Source of the DNA: Owenia fusiformis
Taxonomy: Eukaryota > Annelida > Polychaeta > Sabellida > Oweniidae
Length of the DNA stretch: 64,000 bases
Assembly: GCA_903813345.2 (NCBI GenBank)
Contig: CAIIXF020000011.1
Location: 25,600,166-25,664,165, forward strand
Direction: 5' to 3'
Shown: positions 21,447 to 32,700 of the stretch, in pieces
Numbering within the stretch: the first letter of the stretch is position 1
Layout: the number at the start of each line of letters is the position of its first letter
Translations under genes and position numbers: made by a program
Notes under the pieces: generated by a model
What the model was told of the DNA's origin: nothing
The model's database searches: none
The model's input: only the letters and a program-made list of their open reading frames with translations

Positions 21447-22442
21447 ATGGATATCAAAGAATGGTGTGACGATAATGGTCTAGGACTGGAGGTCTATACG
21501 GCCCTAAAAGACCAAGGGTTTGAAAGTAAAGTGGCCTTATTAGGCATGACTGATGAAGATATTGGAACACTGAAATTACAAAAGTTAGGACATGTCAGAG
21601 GGCTTGAATATGCCCTTAATGAATTGAAGACAAAAGCAGCAAGACCACAACAATATACACAGGGGACTTTTTTCCGGCCAAAAATTGAGACCACAGAAAT
21701 GGCAGATCAAGATCTAACGTCAAAAGATCTCCAGAGGAATAAGGAGCTAAACGAGCTGGCGGCAAAAGTGGCAGCCAGTGGAGTAGGCATGGATTTTCTG
21801 AGCGCAGAAGTGCCAGGCGAGAGGACCCCGGGAGTCAATGATACGGACAAAGGTAAAGAGCCAATACTGTTAATAAACGATTTTGTCAGAGATGGCAAAT
21901 TGGGACGTTATATGCATGAAGACGAACAGTATATAACGAAAGACTTGGTATATAAGGTTAACAAAAAACCAAAGATTGAAAATGTGACATTGCCACAATG
22001 GGTGTCGGCTAACGCGGAAATAATGATTCAGATGATTAAAAAAGGACTTATAACAGACCTTAACGATGTCGTAAAGTATGCCCAGCATACTAAAGCAGTA
22101 GGAGATCTAGCCCAGATATATACCATCCCATCACTCATGGTATACGACAATGCGTTCCGTATCAAGCAATCAGAAGGCGCAGCAGATTGGGGTATAGACG
22201 ATCAACATTTGGTCAATTTTCACCTCAGTAAAAAATTGCCATCAGAGTTCAAAAAATCTGGTATCGAAGAGCGTAAAGCCAGACAGACGCAACCACAATC
22301 ACAAGACAATATATTATGTCGGCAATGGAACACATTAAGTGGGTGTTCATACGGAACACAATGTAAATTTGCGCATGGGAAATGCAATGTAAGTGGGTGC
22401 AGTCAAGCACACCCAGCCTATCTACATGAACAGTGCAAATAG
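21447..22442 (+). CDS. ORF1 (Gag-like) with SAM-like domain and CCCH zinc finger
   Basis: The 331-residue product is probably the nucleic-acid-binding structural protein of the retroelement. Residues 1-65 (IKEWCDDNGLGLEVYTAL, LLGMTDEDI, LKLQKLGHVRGLEYALNEL) have the helical pattern of a SAM domain. The C-terminus carries a textbook CX8CX5CX3H finger, C291, C300, C306 and H310, followed by CNVSGC and a final HEQC that may extend it. The middle is charged and helical. ATG at 21447 is the first in frame after A1. The frame is fully intact and precedes the RT frame by 18 bp. A CCCH finger instead of a CCHC knuckle is notable. Family names come from motif reading only. Confidence 0.85.
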   Translation: MDIKEWCDDNGLGLEVYTALKDQGFESKVALLGMTDEDIGTLKLQKLGHVRGLEYALNELKTKAARPQQYTQGTFFRPKIETTEMADQDLTSKDLQRNKELNELAAKVAASGVGMDFLSAEVPGERTPGVNDTDKGKEPILLINDFVRDGKLGRYMHEDEQYITKDLVYKVNKKPKIENVTLPQWVSANAEIMIQMIKKGLITDLNDVVKYAQHTKAVGDLAQIYTIPSLMVYDNAFRIKQSEGAADWGIDDQHLVNFHLSKKLPSEFKKSGIEERKARQTQPQSQDNILCRQWNTLSGCSYGTQCKFAHGKCNVSGCSQAHPAYLHEQCK

Positions 22443-22460
22443 GGACACGTTTCCAGCCCC

Positions 22461-24103
22461 TTGACGAACAAGTACGCAACTTGGGATCAGGAATTAAAAT
22501 ATGACAGTGATCGGGAATTTATTTTGAACGGTATTAAAAATGGATTTGATATAATAGATGTAGAAAAAACAGTACCAGTGATAGATAATGAAAACTATAA
22601 ATCAGCTACAAACCCCAACATTGTAAAAAAAGTTGCAAAACAAATTCGTGAAGAAATTGAAAATGACAGATATATTATAACAAAAAGTATACCAAATCTA
22701 ATAAGCAGTATTGGGGCAATACCCAAAGCAGGAAGTGAAGAGCCACGCATCATACATGACGCTAGTAGGCCTTTGGGCAAAGGCCTGAATTCCCTGGCCA
22801 CACCCAGACCTTTCAAATTTGAGGGATTTGATCAAGCAGTGAAACTAGTTAAACCGGGAAATTATATGTGCAAAGTTGACTTACGATGGGGATATAGACA
22901 TGTTCCAACCAGTGACAATCGCATAAAGCCACTGGTTTAAAATTTAAATTTCCTGGAGATAACGAATGTACATACATGACTGATGTTCGCCTGCCCTTTG
23001 GTAGTAACATGAGTCCAGAAATTTTTTCAAGGCTGACTGCCGCGGTAGGGAGGATGATGAAACGACGCGGAATAAACAACATTATTGTATATTTGGATGA
23101 TTTTTTCATTACTACATCAGACATTGAGTCATGCAAAAAGGCAATGAACACATTATTAGAGCTACTTATTAGTCTTGGTTTTACAATCAGCTGGAAGAAA
23201 TTGGTTCCGCCCACTCAAGTTATTACGTTTTTAGGACTAACCATTGACACAGTGAAGAATATTATAAAAATTCCTGATTCAAAGTTGTTGGAACTTAAGT
23301 GTAGTGTTGATAAATGGTGTATAAAAGCGAAATGCACTAAACGTGAACTGCAACAGATAATTGGAAAGCTGCAATGGGCAGCAACCATATATAGGTCGGC
23401 GCGACCCCTGCTACGTGAACTTATTGATAAATGTAAAACAGCAAAACAGCCTTCGCACAGGCTAAGGCTTAATCAGGCGCAGCGAAACAGTTTGGAGGAA
23501 TGGAAAGTTTTCTTCAAAAGTGAGCAATTCAATGGTGTGAGCCTTATTCTTAAATATAAGACACGCCCCGATATCACTTTCTCCACAGATGCCTGTCAAG
23601 AGGGTGGAGCAGCTTGGCATAACAATAAGCGAAATACAAAAAACAGTTCAGACTGGTTTTATGTTAACTGGGCTACGGATACTCAGGATATTCAAAACAT
23701 GCATATAAATTTAAAGGAATTATACATTATAAAATTAGCTGTCGATAGATGGCACACAACATGGGCAAATAAACGTATAGTGGTGTATACAGACAATAAT
23801 AGTGCTATGTTTTGGATTAATAAAGGCCTGGCAAAAGACAAAAGTGCGTGTTCGTGGCTCATGGATATGATGGTAAAATCGGCAAAATATAACTTTTACC
23901 TAACAGCCAAAAGAGTCTCTACAGAGAAAAACATAACTGCAGATGCAATATCTAGATTTTCTAACCTTAATATGGCTGTTTTGGCTCAGAGTATGATAAA
24001 ACAGTATAGTGGTGTAGATATAGCTTGTCATAACTATAAACTTTTTGATCATATGACTGAAGCTGCCTTTATTTGTATATTACAGGCTTGTGGCTGCATT
24101 TAG
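22461..24103 (+). pseudogene. reverse transcriptase-RNase H, one frameshift
   Basis: RT motifs in order: EPRIIHDASRPLGKGLNS, MCKVDLRWGYRHVP with the motif A Asp, RLPFGSNMSPEIF, then IIVYLDDFF (YxDD, near 23090). LGFTISWKK and FLGLTID complete the palm. RNase H follows: ITFSTDACQEGG (near 23580), INLKELY, VVYTDNNSAMFW and ITADAISR, which place its acidic residues. A one-base shift between the two frames near 22920-22935 breaks the palm between the DLRWGYR and RLPFG motifs; a stop at 22938-22940 ends the first frame. Apart from that the coding is clean. The 3' end overlaps the recombinase frame by 31 bp. Confidence 0.92.
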
Positions 24104-25074
24104 CGCGACTACGACAGGAACTTGGACAATATCGTAAGCAAACCTATGCAGAATCATCTAAGTCCACTTACATGTCTCACCTTAGATCATACCTGAGGTT
24201 TTGTATATACTTTGGACTCGCACCAGTACCATGCACTCAAGAAACTCTACTATTATATACAGTGTTCCTGGCCCGGACCTTGAAGCCAGCAAGCGTACGT
24301 CAGTATCTTAATATAATTAGATTGATACATATGGAGTCGGGCTTGGACAATCCACTAATTAATAACTTTTCTCTGAACCTGCTTCTCAGAGGAATCAACC
24401 GTACGAACAATACACCAGTTAAGCGGAAACTGCCGATTACACCCAGTATACTACGAGCAATACAGCGGCAATTGGACTTCAACTCTTCCTTTATTTGTAC
24501 ATTTTGGGCAATATGTCTCATTGCCTTTTTCACATTATGTAGAAAATCTACTCTGCTGCTTAAGTCTGGCCAGTATGATGCGAATAGGGATGTGTCAACA
24601 TGTGACTTGGCTTTCAACGAAGAAGGATGTATTATTACAATCAAACGCACTAAAACAATTCAAGCCAGAGAGTGACTGTTAAAAATACCAATGCTAGCGA
24701 CAGGTGGTTTATTATGCCCAGTTAAGGCAATTAAAGATATGCTATGTTCAAGGAAGGAGCAATACGAGAGTTTATCAGCATTGCCTCTAGCGTCTTACAT
24801 GCATCATGGGGCGCTAAAAACTATGACACAAAAACAATTTAGTGAGATGCTGAAAGGCACTTTAGACAGTGCAGGATTTAATGCTGCAGATTATTCTGGA
24901 CATTCGTTTAGGAGAGGAGGGGCCTGTACAGCGTTTATAGCAGGAGCGTCCCCACTGCTCATTAAATCACAAGGTGATTGGCGCTCGAACGCCTGGGAGC
25001 GTTATATTGATATACCCATGGAAAGTAGGTGGACAATGGCTAGTTTACTTACGCAGGAGGCTGGAAAAGAGTGA
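24073..25074 (+). pseudogene. tyrosine recombinase with one in-frame stop
   Basis: The frame is continuous from 24073 to 25074 except for a TGA at 24673-24675. The N-terminal SAM-like core-binding part includes STYMSHLRSYLRFCIYFG. The catalytic domain carries LCRKSTLL with the first Arg, GHSFRRGGACTAF with the HxxR pair, and GDWRSNAWERYIDIP with the Tyr nucleophile. Family proteins usually have a basic or helical residue where the TGA falls; TGA could derive from CGA by a single transition. This enzyme would join the circular cDNA to the chromosome without a target duplication. Confidence 0.92.
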
Positions 25075-25110
25075 CATTTGTTAGTAACAGTTTGTAGTTA
25101 CATTATGGGT

Positions 25111-25178
25111 TTGGGGGTTTGGTACAATTGGTTGCCATAGCAACCCCAATAAACTATGTTTATTGTACCCCAACCCAT
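25111..25178. repeat. B1 hairpin with X-box-like palindrome
   Basis: GGTTTGGTACAAT near 25116 pairs with ATTGTACCCCAACCC (25164-25178) around a loop that itself contains the palindrome GTTGCCATAGCAAC (25131-25144). The same structure recurs in B2 (25373-25459). GTTGCCATAGCAAC fits the consensus of RFX X-boxes. A role in replication priming or transcription termination is conceivable. Confidence 0.6.
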
Positions 25179-25459
25179 TTAGTTTGTTCATGACATAGGA
25201 TCTAAGTAGCAGATAATAAACCTGTTATATGCTTTTAGAGACTTTTAGTGTATATAGATGGCAGCTTGTATAGGCGTATATTTCTGACCAATCAGATCAG
25301 CTGAGAGATTTACTGCAAAATTTGGCATGTGCTTGAAAATATTTTTTTTTTTTCACGTATTATTTTGTAGTAGTACAATTGGTTGCCATAGCAACCCCAA
25401 TAAACTATGTTTATTGTACCCCAACCCATTTAGTTTGTTCATGACATAGGATCTAAGTA
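25122..25459 (+). repeat. split direct repeats B1, A2 and B2
   Basis: B1 (25122-25208) and B2 (25373-25459) are 87-bp near-identical copies starting GTACAATTGGTTGCC and ending GGATCTAAGTA. A2 (25206-25350) repeats A1. B1 and A2 overlap at a GTA triplet, the same triplet that starts A1 and ends B2. Joining the two outer ends at GTA would regenerate the B1-A2 junction, exactly as expected of a circular intermediate. Confidence 0.92.
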
Positions 25460-25781
25460 TAAAATACATACCCCACGCTTATAAGGTGAGTGATGAATAG
25501 GTTTCTGGGTGATGATAAAGTGAAAGGTTCAGTTTAAAAGGGTCAAATGTAGGTTGAAAATATAAACATACCTACACAAAAACAACACAGCAAGCTAAAA
25601 GGAATGAGGGATTAGGTGCTTTAAATATCACCACACCAACTTCCAACTAAGTAATAGTAAATCACACAAGAAATATATTCATACAATAAAGTCTATTCTA
25701 TTTTATACTTGTGTTTTATGTCGCAACTGAAATATATATGTACAATTGTGAATAGATATGATTCAGATTATACAGATGAGC

Positions 25782-26150
25782 TTAAGCTTCAAGCATGATA
25801 AATACTCCTGAATGATCAGAGTAGTAGAGGTCAAATGTTCCACTTGATAACATCCTGTCTCTAACACATTGGTTTGTGTAAATATGATCGAACAATCCTC
25901 CTTCTCTTTGTGTTGGCATTGTGATGTGTTGTTGAATGCTTGATGTATGTTCTTTGAATCGCTTGATGCTTGAAGTGTCCTTGAACAAATCAACATTGAA
26001 ATCTCCTAAGATTACTGTGTTTCCAGCATCCACAATGTCCTCATTTTGGATATTATCCATGAATAATGTTACATCTTTGTGATTTTCTGGGGGATTATAG
26101 ACTGTCACGACGTTAACTTCCACATCATTTTTGATTATTTTGCTACACAT
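25782..26150 (-). pseudogene. Helentron-type endonuclease (EEP), C-terminal half
   Basis: The minus strand reads DVEVNVVTVYNPPENHK, NTVILGDFNVDLF, GLFDHIYTN and then YYSDHSGVFI before a stop. GDFN and SDH are the catalytic signatures of exonuclease-endonuclease-phosphatase proteins. The matching N-terminal half, fused to a helicase end, lies at 37464-37905 on the same strand. The two were separated by the 11.2-kb insertion at 26197-37424. A LINE endonuclease would also show these motifs, but the helicase fusion favours a Helentron. Confidence 0.8.
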
Positions 26151-26376
26151 TATCTTGTAAATTACTATGATTTAAGAATAATAAAAACATTAATAACTAG
26201 ACATGTAAATTGAACAAGTTCAATTTAAGACTCCAGATTTAAACCTTTTTTCAAGCTGAGTCATCCAATTACTTGTAACTTGTAAGCTGAGTCATTCAGA
26301 ATAAGCTGAGTCAGCTAGAATATAGACATTTAGACAACTTTTAAGAATGTTATCTTCGACTCCATTGGCTTAACAT

Positions 26377-27690
26377 GGGGATATCATCATATCGACTTTC
26401 CGAGACTTCAAACTGCTATAACTATCTAATCAGAAGGTGGATCAAAATTTGGTTTAAAGATTTGGATTCCTGAGACATTTCTACTTTTAATTCATAACTC
26501 ATACGTTAAATATGGAGAACTTTTTACTTTGACCTACTTTTCGGACACAAATATCTCAAAAGTGGGTCAAAATACTTTCTGACGGCAAAAGGCTAACACT
26601 ATTAGCACACTCTTTGCTACCTGTATACAAAATTTTGAAGCAAATTATTAAAGTGTAGTGTCAGAATCGTAAAAATAAGGAAAAACTATGAATTTGACCT
26701 AGATTTTGACCTAGGCATTTTGGTGTCCAAATTTTGAAGCTATGTAGCTTTTGAGGTCCCCTTCTTTAATAATAGTTCATTATGTTGAGCTTTACCCAGT
26801 CTATATCTTGTATTTTACACTTCAAAAAAGTCTTTTTTCCCATTGACTTAACATGGTGCACCAAATTGAGCGATTTTTGAGATTTCAAAACGCTTTAACT
26901 TCCGAATTGGCAGTCAGATCGAAATTTGGTTTGCAGATTCAGATTCCTGAGAAAATTCTACTCTTATTTCATAGCTCATATGTTAAATTTGGAGAACTTT
27001 TTATTTTGACCTACATTTCGGACACCATATCTCAAAAGTGGGTCAAAATACTTTCTGTTGGCAAAAGGCTAACACTATTAGCACACTCTTTGCTACCTGT
27101 TTACAAAATTTTGAAGCAAATTATTAAAGTGTAGTGTCAGAATCGTAAAAATGAGGAAAAACTATAAATTTGACCTAGATTTTGACCTAGGCATTTTGGT
27201 GTCCAAATTTTGAAGCTATGTAGCTTTTGAGGTCCCCTTCTTTTCTAGGCATTCATTATGTTAAGCTGTACTCAGTCTATATCTTGTATTTTACACTTCG
27301 AAAAAGTCTTTTTTCCCATTGGCTTAACATGGGCACCAAATTTAGCGATTTTTGAGATTTCAAAACGCAATAACTTCCGAACCGGAAGTCGGATCGAAAT
27401 TTTGTTTGCAGATTCGGATTCCTGAGATAATTCTACACTTATTTGATGATTCACACGTTGAATTTGGAGAACTTTTTATGTTCTGACCTACTTTTCGGAC
27501 ACCATATCTCAAAATCGGTAAGAGTAATCAAAAAACGGTTTACCATTCGTAATAAGCTTTTTCTAAGGAACATGATGAAAAAAACCCGGAGTGAAAATAC
27601 CGAAGGACGACTGAGAAAACTTGTAAAATAGTGAAAAACCACGATTTGACCTAGTTCTTGACCTTTGACCTAGATAAAAAGTTGACCTAA
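26377..27690. repeat. ~460-bp tandem repeat family, first block of three
   Basis: Units start near 26377, 26853 and 27317. Each carries CTATAACTTCCGAACCGGAA-like sequence, TTTGGTTTGCAGATTCGGAT, TTTTGACCTACTTTTCGGAC, CAAAAGGCTAACACTATTAG and GACCTAGATTTTGACCTAGG. The third copy diverges after TTTTCGGACACC into a different tail with TTGACCTTTGACCTAGAT. Identity is roughly 85-95 percent. Short open frames in the units are repeat artefacts. Confidence 0.85.
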
Positions 27691-27792
27691 TTTCCCAGAA
27701 ACTAGGCCTCATTACCTAGTTGACTGTGTTAGCAGATTTAAGTAAGTCCTTCTAGTTACCGAGAAAACGTGACAAGAGAGAAAGAATAATAA

Positions 27793-29723
27793 CTAGATTT
27801 TGGAAATTGAACGAGTTCAATTTCAGACTCCAGATCTAGACTTTTTTTAGCCGAGTCATCCAGAATAAGCCAAGTCATCCAAAATAAGCTAAGTCATCTA
27901 GCAAAAGATGGATGGATGGATGGATGAAAAAGAAAGGATAGGATAGAATAGGAAGGAACGATAGGATAGAATAGGAAAGAAGGATAGAATAGAATAGGAA
28001 GAAGGGATAGAATAGGAAGGATAGGAAGGAGAGGATACGAAGCAAGGGTAGATAGGAAGGATAGGATAGGATCAGAAAGGAAGGATGGATGCATTTTTCA
28101 ATATTTTCTTCTCTACTCTTGACTTTCTATCAGGATACCATCAGATCGATTTTTCTTGAAATTTCAAAACGCCATAACTTCCGAACCAGAAGTCGGATCG
28201 AAATTTGATTTGCAGATTCGGATTCCTGACAAAATTCTACCCCTAATTCATAACTCATACGTTAAATTTGGAGAATCTTTTATTTTGACCTACTTTTCGG
28301 ACACCATATCTCAAAAGTGGGTCGAAATACTTTCTAACGGCAAAAGGCTAACACTATTAGCACACTCTTTCCTACCTGTATACAAAATTTTGAAGCAAAT
28401 CATTCAGATATAGTGTCAGAATCGCAAAAATAAGGAAAAACTATGAATTTGACCTAGATTTTGACCTAGGGATTTTGGTGTCCAAATTTTGAAGTTAGGT
28501 AGCCTTCGAGGTCCCCTTCTTTCATAGGCTTTCATTATTTTAAGCTGTTCTTAGTCTATATCTCGTATTTTACACTTCAAAAAATTCTTTTTTCCCATTG
28601 ACCTAGGGCACCAAATTTAGCAATTTTTGAGCTTTCAAAATGTCATAACTTCCGAAACGGAAGTCGAATCGAAATTTGATTTGCAGATTCAGATTCCTGA
28701 GAAAGTTCTATACTTAATTCATAACTCAAACGTTAAATTTGGAGAATTTTTTATTTTGACCTACTTTTCGGATACCATATCTCAAAAGTGGGTCAAAATA
28801 CTTTCTGACGGCAAAAGGCTTACACTATTAGCACACTCTTGGCTACATGTATACAAAATTTCGAAGAATATAATTAATCTGTAGTATCAGAATCGCAAAA
28901 ATAAGGAAAAACTATGAATTTGACCTAGATTTTGACTTAGGCATTTTGGTGTCCAAATTTTTATGAAAAGAAGGTTTTGAGGTCCCTTTCTTTTATGGGC
29001 TTCCATTATGTTTAGCTGTGCTTAGTCTATATCTCATATTTTACACTTCAAAAAAATATTTTTTCCCATTGAATTAACATGCGGCACCAAATTTAGCGAT
29101 TTTTGAATTTTCAAAACGCCATAACTTCTGAACTGGAAGTCAGATTGAAATTTGGTTTTCAGATTTGGAATCCTGAGAAAATTTCCTATAAGACTAATAT
29201 CCTGGACATTGGATTCGGATAACTTTATTTTGGACCTCGTTTTCGGACACTGATATCTCGAAATCGGTTTGAGATACCAAAAAACTAAATCGACCCTAGG
29301 TTTTCTACTTTTTTATAAGGAACACAATGAAAAAAAACAGGATCAAAAATATTGAAGGACAACCGAGAAAATCGAAAAAAGTGACAAAGTACTGGATTTG
29401 ACCTAGTTCTTAACCCTTGACCTAGAAGAAAATTTGACCCAATTTCCGAGGAACTAGATACTGAACCTAAATTGACCAAATGATTGACTTTACTGAAGAC
29501 CTTATGGTTATTGAGAAAACTGGGATAGAAAAAGAATAATAAGAATAAGAATAAGAAAACTGACGAAAACAATAGACTCCAGATTTTCAATCTGGAGTCT
29601 AATAAGAATAAGAATAATAATAAGAAGAAAACTGACGAAAACAATAGACTCCAGATTTCATCTGGAGTCTAATAAGAAAACTGACGAAAACAATAGACTC
29701 CAGATTTTCAATCTGGAGTCTAA
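27793..29723. mobile_element. HINE-like copy, CTAG left end to hairpin-CTAA right end
   Basis: It starts CTAGATTTTGGAAATTGAAC, has an imperfect GGATGG/GGATAG microsatellite (27905-28090), three ~460-bp repeats (from about 28140, 28605 and 29075) and three consecutive right ends. Each right end is TAGACTCCAGATT-loop-AATCTGGAGTCTAA at 29573-29602, 29645-29672 and 29694-29723, separated by AAGAAAACTGACGAAAACAA. No protein is encoded. Confidence 0.8.
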
Positions 29724-32700
29724 TAATAGGATTTGGCCATACGCGTATAGAGGGAAATGGCTCTAGGGACGCTTTGAGGGCCTATAATGGTCGATTGAAG
29801 GACAGGGAATCTAGGGAGGTAGTTGGGGAGAATGTCTGGCTCGTGCTTCGCGGATCCGTCGAGGTCAAAAAATAGTCCTTCAAAAAATAGGCCTTCCAGA
29901 CGTCTATATAGAGCTTTCGACGTAGATTCGAGCAGCGTACGCGTCGTTCTACATTCCGCAATCGTTAGTTTGAGGAAGGGAATCGTTGTTTACGAAATGC
30001 TCTAGTCATCGTTCGGGCCTATTTTCTTTCAAATGTCTGTTGTTCGCAGAGATACGTATACCAAGTGTATTCGTGCCGTCTAGATATACGGCAACGGTGG
30101 CCCGTACGCGAACTTCAAACGCGTATATCTCGATAACTAATGGTCGGATTTCAATTTGGTTCACTGTTTTTTTAATGCTCGGAAAACTGTCTTTCCGACC
30201 AGCTAGTTTTCCTCCGACTCTGACTTCTTAAGGAGGCTCGAGAGGCCGAAATAGCGGAAATGCAGATTTCGACCTAGATTTCGACCTTTGACCCAGATAA
30301 GGATTTGACCTAATTTCCGAGCAACTACGCCTAGCCCCCTAACAACGTGCATGAGTAGATTTATCCAAATATCTCTCGTTGATGAGAACGTGTGGTTAGA
30401 AAGATTTTTGCTTTTGCACATACAAAAGCAAAAATCATAATAGGATTTGGCCATACGCGTATAGAGGGAAATGGCTCTAGGGACGCTTTGAGGGCCTATA
30501 ATGGTCGATTGAAGGACAGGGAATCTAGAGAGGTAGTTGGGGAGAATGTCTGGCTCGTGCTTCGCGGATCCGTCGAGGTCAAAAAATAGTCCTTCAAAAA
30601 ATAGTCCTTCAAAAAATAGGCCTTCCAGACGTCTATATAGAGCTTTCGACGTAGATTCGAGCAGCGTACGCGTCGTTCTACATTCCGCAATCGTTAGTTT
30701 GAGGAAGGGAATCGTTGTTTACGAAATGCTCTAGTCATCGTTCGGGCCTATTTTCTTTCAAATGTCTGTTGTTCGCAGAGATACGTATACCAAGTGTATT
30801 CGTGCCGTCTAGATATACGGCAACGGTGGCCCGTACGCGAACTTCAAACGCGTATATCTCGATAACTAATGGTCGGATTTCAATTTGGTTCACTGTTTTT
30901 TTAATGCTCGGAAAACTGTCTTTCCGACCAGCTAGTTTTCCTCCGACTCTGACTTCTTAAGGAGGCTCGAGAGGCCGAAATAGCGGAAATGCAGATTTCG
31001 ACCTAGATTTCGACCTTTGACCCAGATAAGGATTTGACCTAATTTCCGAGCAACTACGCCTAGCCCCCTAACAACGTGCATGAGTAGATTTATCCAAATA
31101 TCTCTCGTTGATGAGAACGTGTGGTTAGAAAGATTTTTGCTTTTGCACATACAAAAGCAAAAATCATAATAGGATTTGGCCATACGCGTATAGAGGGAAA
31201 TGGCTCTAGGGACGCTTTGAGGGCCTATAATGGTCGATTGAAGGACAGGGAATCTAGGGAGGTAGTTGGGGAGAATGTCTGGCTCGTGCTTCGCGGATCC
31301 GTCGAGGTCAAAAAATAGTCCTTCAAAAAATAGGCCTTCCAGACGTCTATATAGAGCTTTCGACGTAGATTCGAGCAGCGTACGCGTCGTTCTACATTCC
31401 GCAATCGTTAGTTTGAGGAAGGGAATCGTTGTTTACGAAATGCTCTAGTCATCGTTCGGGCCTATTTTCTTTCAAATGTCTGTTGTTCGCAGAGATACGT
31501 ATACCAAGTGTATTCGTGCCGTCTAGATATACGGCAACGGTGGCCCGTACGCGAACTTCAAACGCGTATATCTCGATAACTAATGGTCGGATTTCAATTT
31601 GGTTCACTGTTTTTTTAATGCTCGGAAAACTGTCTTTCCGACCAGCTAGTTTTCCTCCGACTCTGACTTCTTAAGGAGGCTCGAGAGGCCGAAATAGCGG
31701 AAATGCAGATTTCGACCTAGATTTCGACCTTTGACCCAGATAAGGATTTGACCTAATTTCCGAGCAACTACGCCTAGCCCCCTAACAACGTGCATGAGTA
31801 GATTTATCCAAATATCTCTCGTTGATGAGAACGTGTGGTTAGAAAGATTTTTGCTTTTGCACATACAAAAGCAAAAATCATAATAGGATTTGGCCATACG
31901 CGTATAGAGGGAAATGGCTCTAGGGACGCTTTGAGGGCCTATAATGGTCGATTGAAGGACAGGGAATCTAGGGAGGTAGTTGGGGAGAATGTCTGGCTCG
32001 TGCTTCGCGGATCCGTCGAGGTCAAAAAATAGTCCTTCAAAAAATAGGCCTTCCAGACGTCTATATAGAGCTTTCGACGTAGATTCGAGCAGCGTACGCG
32101 TCGTTCTACATTCCGCAATCGTTAGTTTGAGGAAGGGAATCGTTGTTTACGAAATGCTCTAGTCATCGTTCGGGCCTATTTTCTTTCAAATGTCTGTTGT
32201 TCGCAGAGATACGTATACCAAGTGTATTCGTGCCGTCTAGATATACGGCAACGGTGGCCCGTACGCGAACTTCAAACGCGTATATCTCGATAACTAATGG
32301 TCGGATTTCAATTTGGTTCACTGTTTTTTTAATGCTCGGAAAACTGTCTTTCCGACCAGCTAGTTTTCCTCCGACTCTGACTTCTTAAGGAGGCTCGAGA
32401 GGCCGAAATAGCGGAAATGCAGATTTCGACCTAGATTTCGACCTTTGACCCAGATAAGGATTTGACCTAATTTCCGAGCAACTACGCCTAGCCCCCTAAC
32501 AACGTGCATGAGTAGATTTATCCAAATATCTCTCGTTGATGAGAACGTGTGGTTAGAAAGATTTTTGCTTTTGCACATACAAAAGCAAAAATCATAATAG
32601 GATTTGGCCATACGCGTATAGAGGGAAATGGCTCTAGGGACGCTTTGAGGGCCTATAATGGTCGATTGAAGGACAGGGAATCTAGGGAGGTAGTTGGGGA

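Larger units (their letters stand above)
21236..25459 (+). mobile_element. PAT/Ngaro-type tyrosine-recombinase retrotransposon, near complete
   Basis: Order: A1 repeat (21236-21380), ORF1 (21447-22442), RT-RNase H (22461-24103), tyrosine recombinase (24073-25074), B1 (25122-25208), A2 (25206-25350), B2 (25373-25459). A1-ORFs-B1-A2-B2 is the split-direct-repeat architecture of PAT and Ngaro elements, whereas DIRS1 itself has inverted termini. No integrase or LTR is present; the recombinase would integrate a circular DNA. Repeat copies are almost identical, so insertion is recent on this window's scale. Only one frameshift and one in-frame stop were seen. No methyltransferase-like domain was recognised. 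Confidence 0.93.

Noticed and set aside
22920-22976. Programmed ribosomal frameshift in the RT frame
   Set aside because: The shift falls in the middle of the palm domain and no slippery heptamer with a downstream structure is apparent; a decay indel is simpler.
24673-24675. Stop-codon readthrough in the recombinase
   Set aside because: A single C-to-T change of an Arg codon explains TGA; no readthrough context was seen.
25782-26150. LINE (non-LTR) endonuclease
   Set aside because: Motifs alone would allow it, but the other half is fused to a helicase end and no LINE reverse transcriptase follows.
30368-30440. Hammerhead ribozyme in the 714-bp unit (TTGATGAGAACG resembles the core)
   Set aside because: The CTGATGA core is not exact and no matching GAAA core strand with three helices was found.
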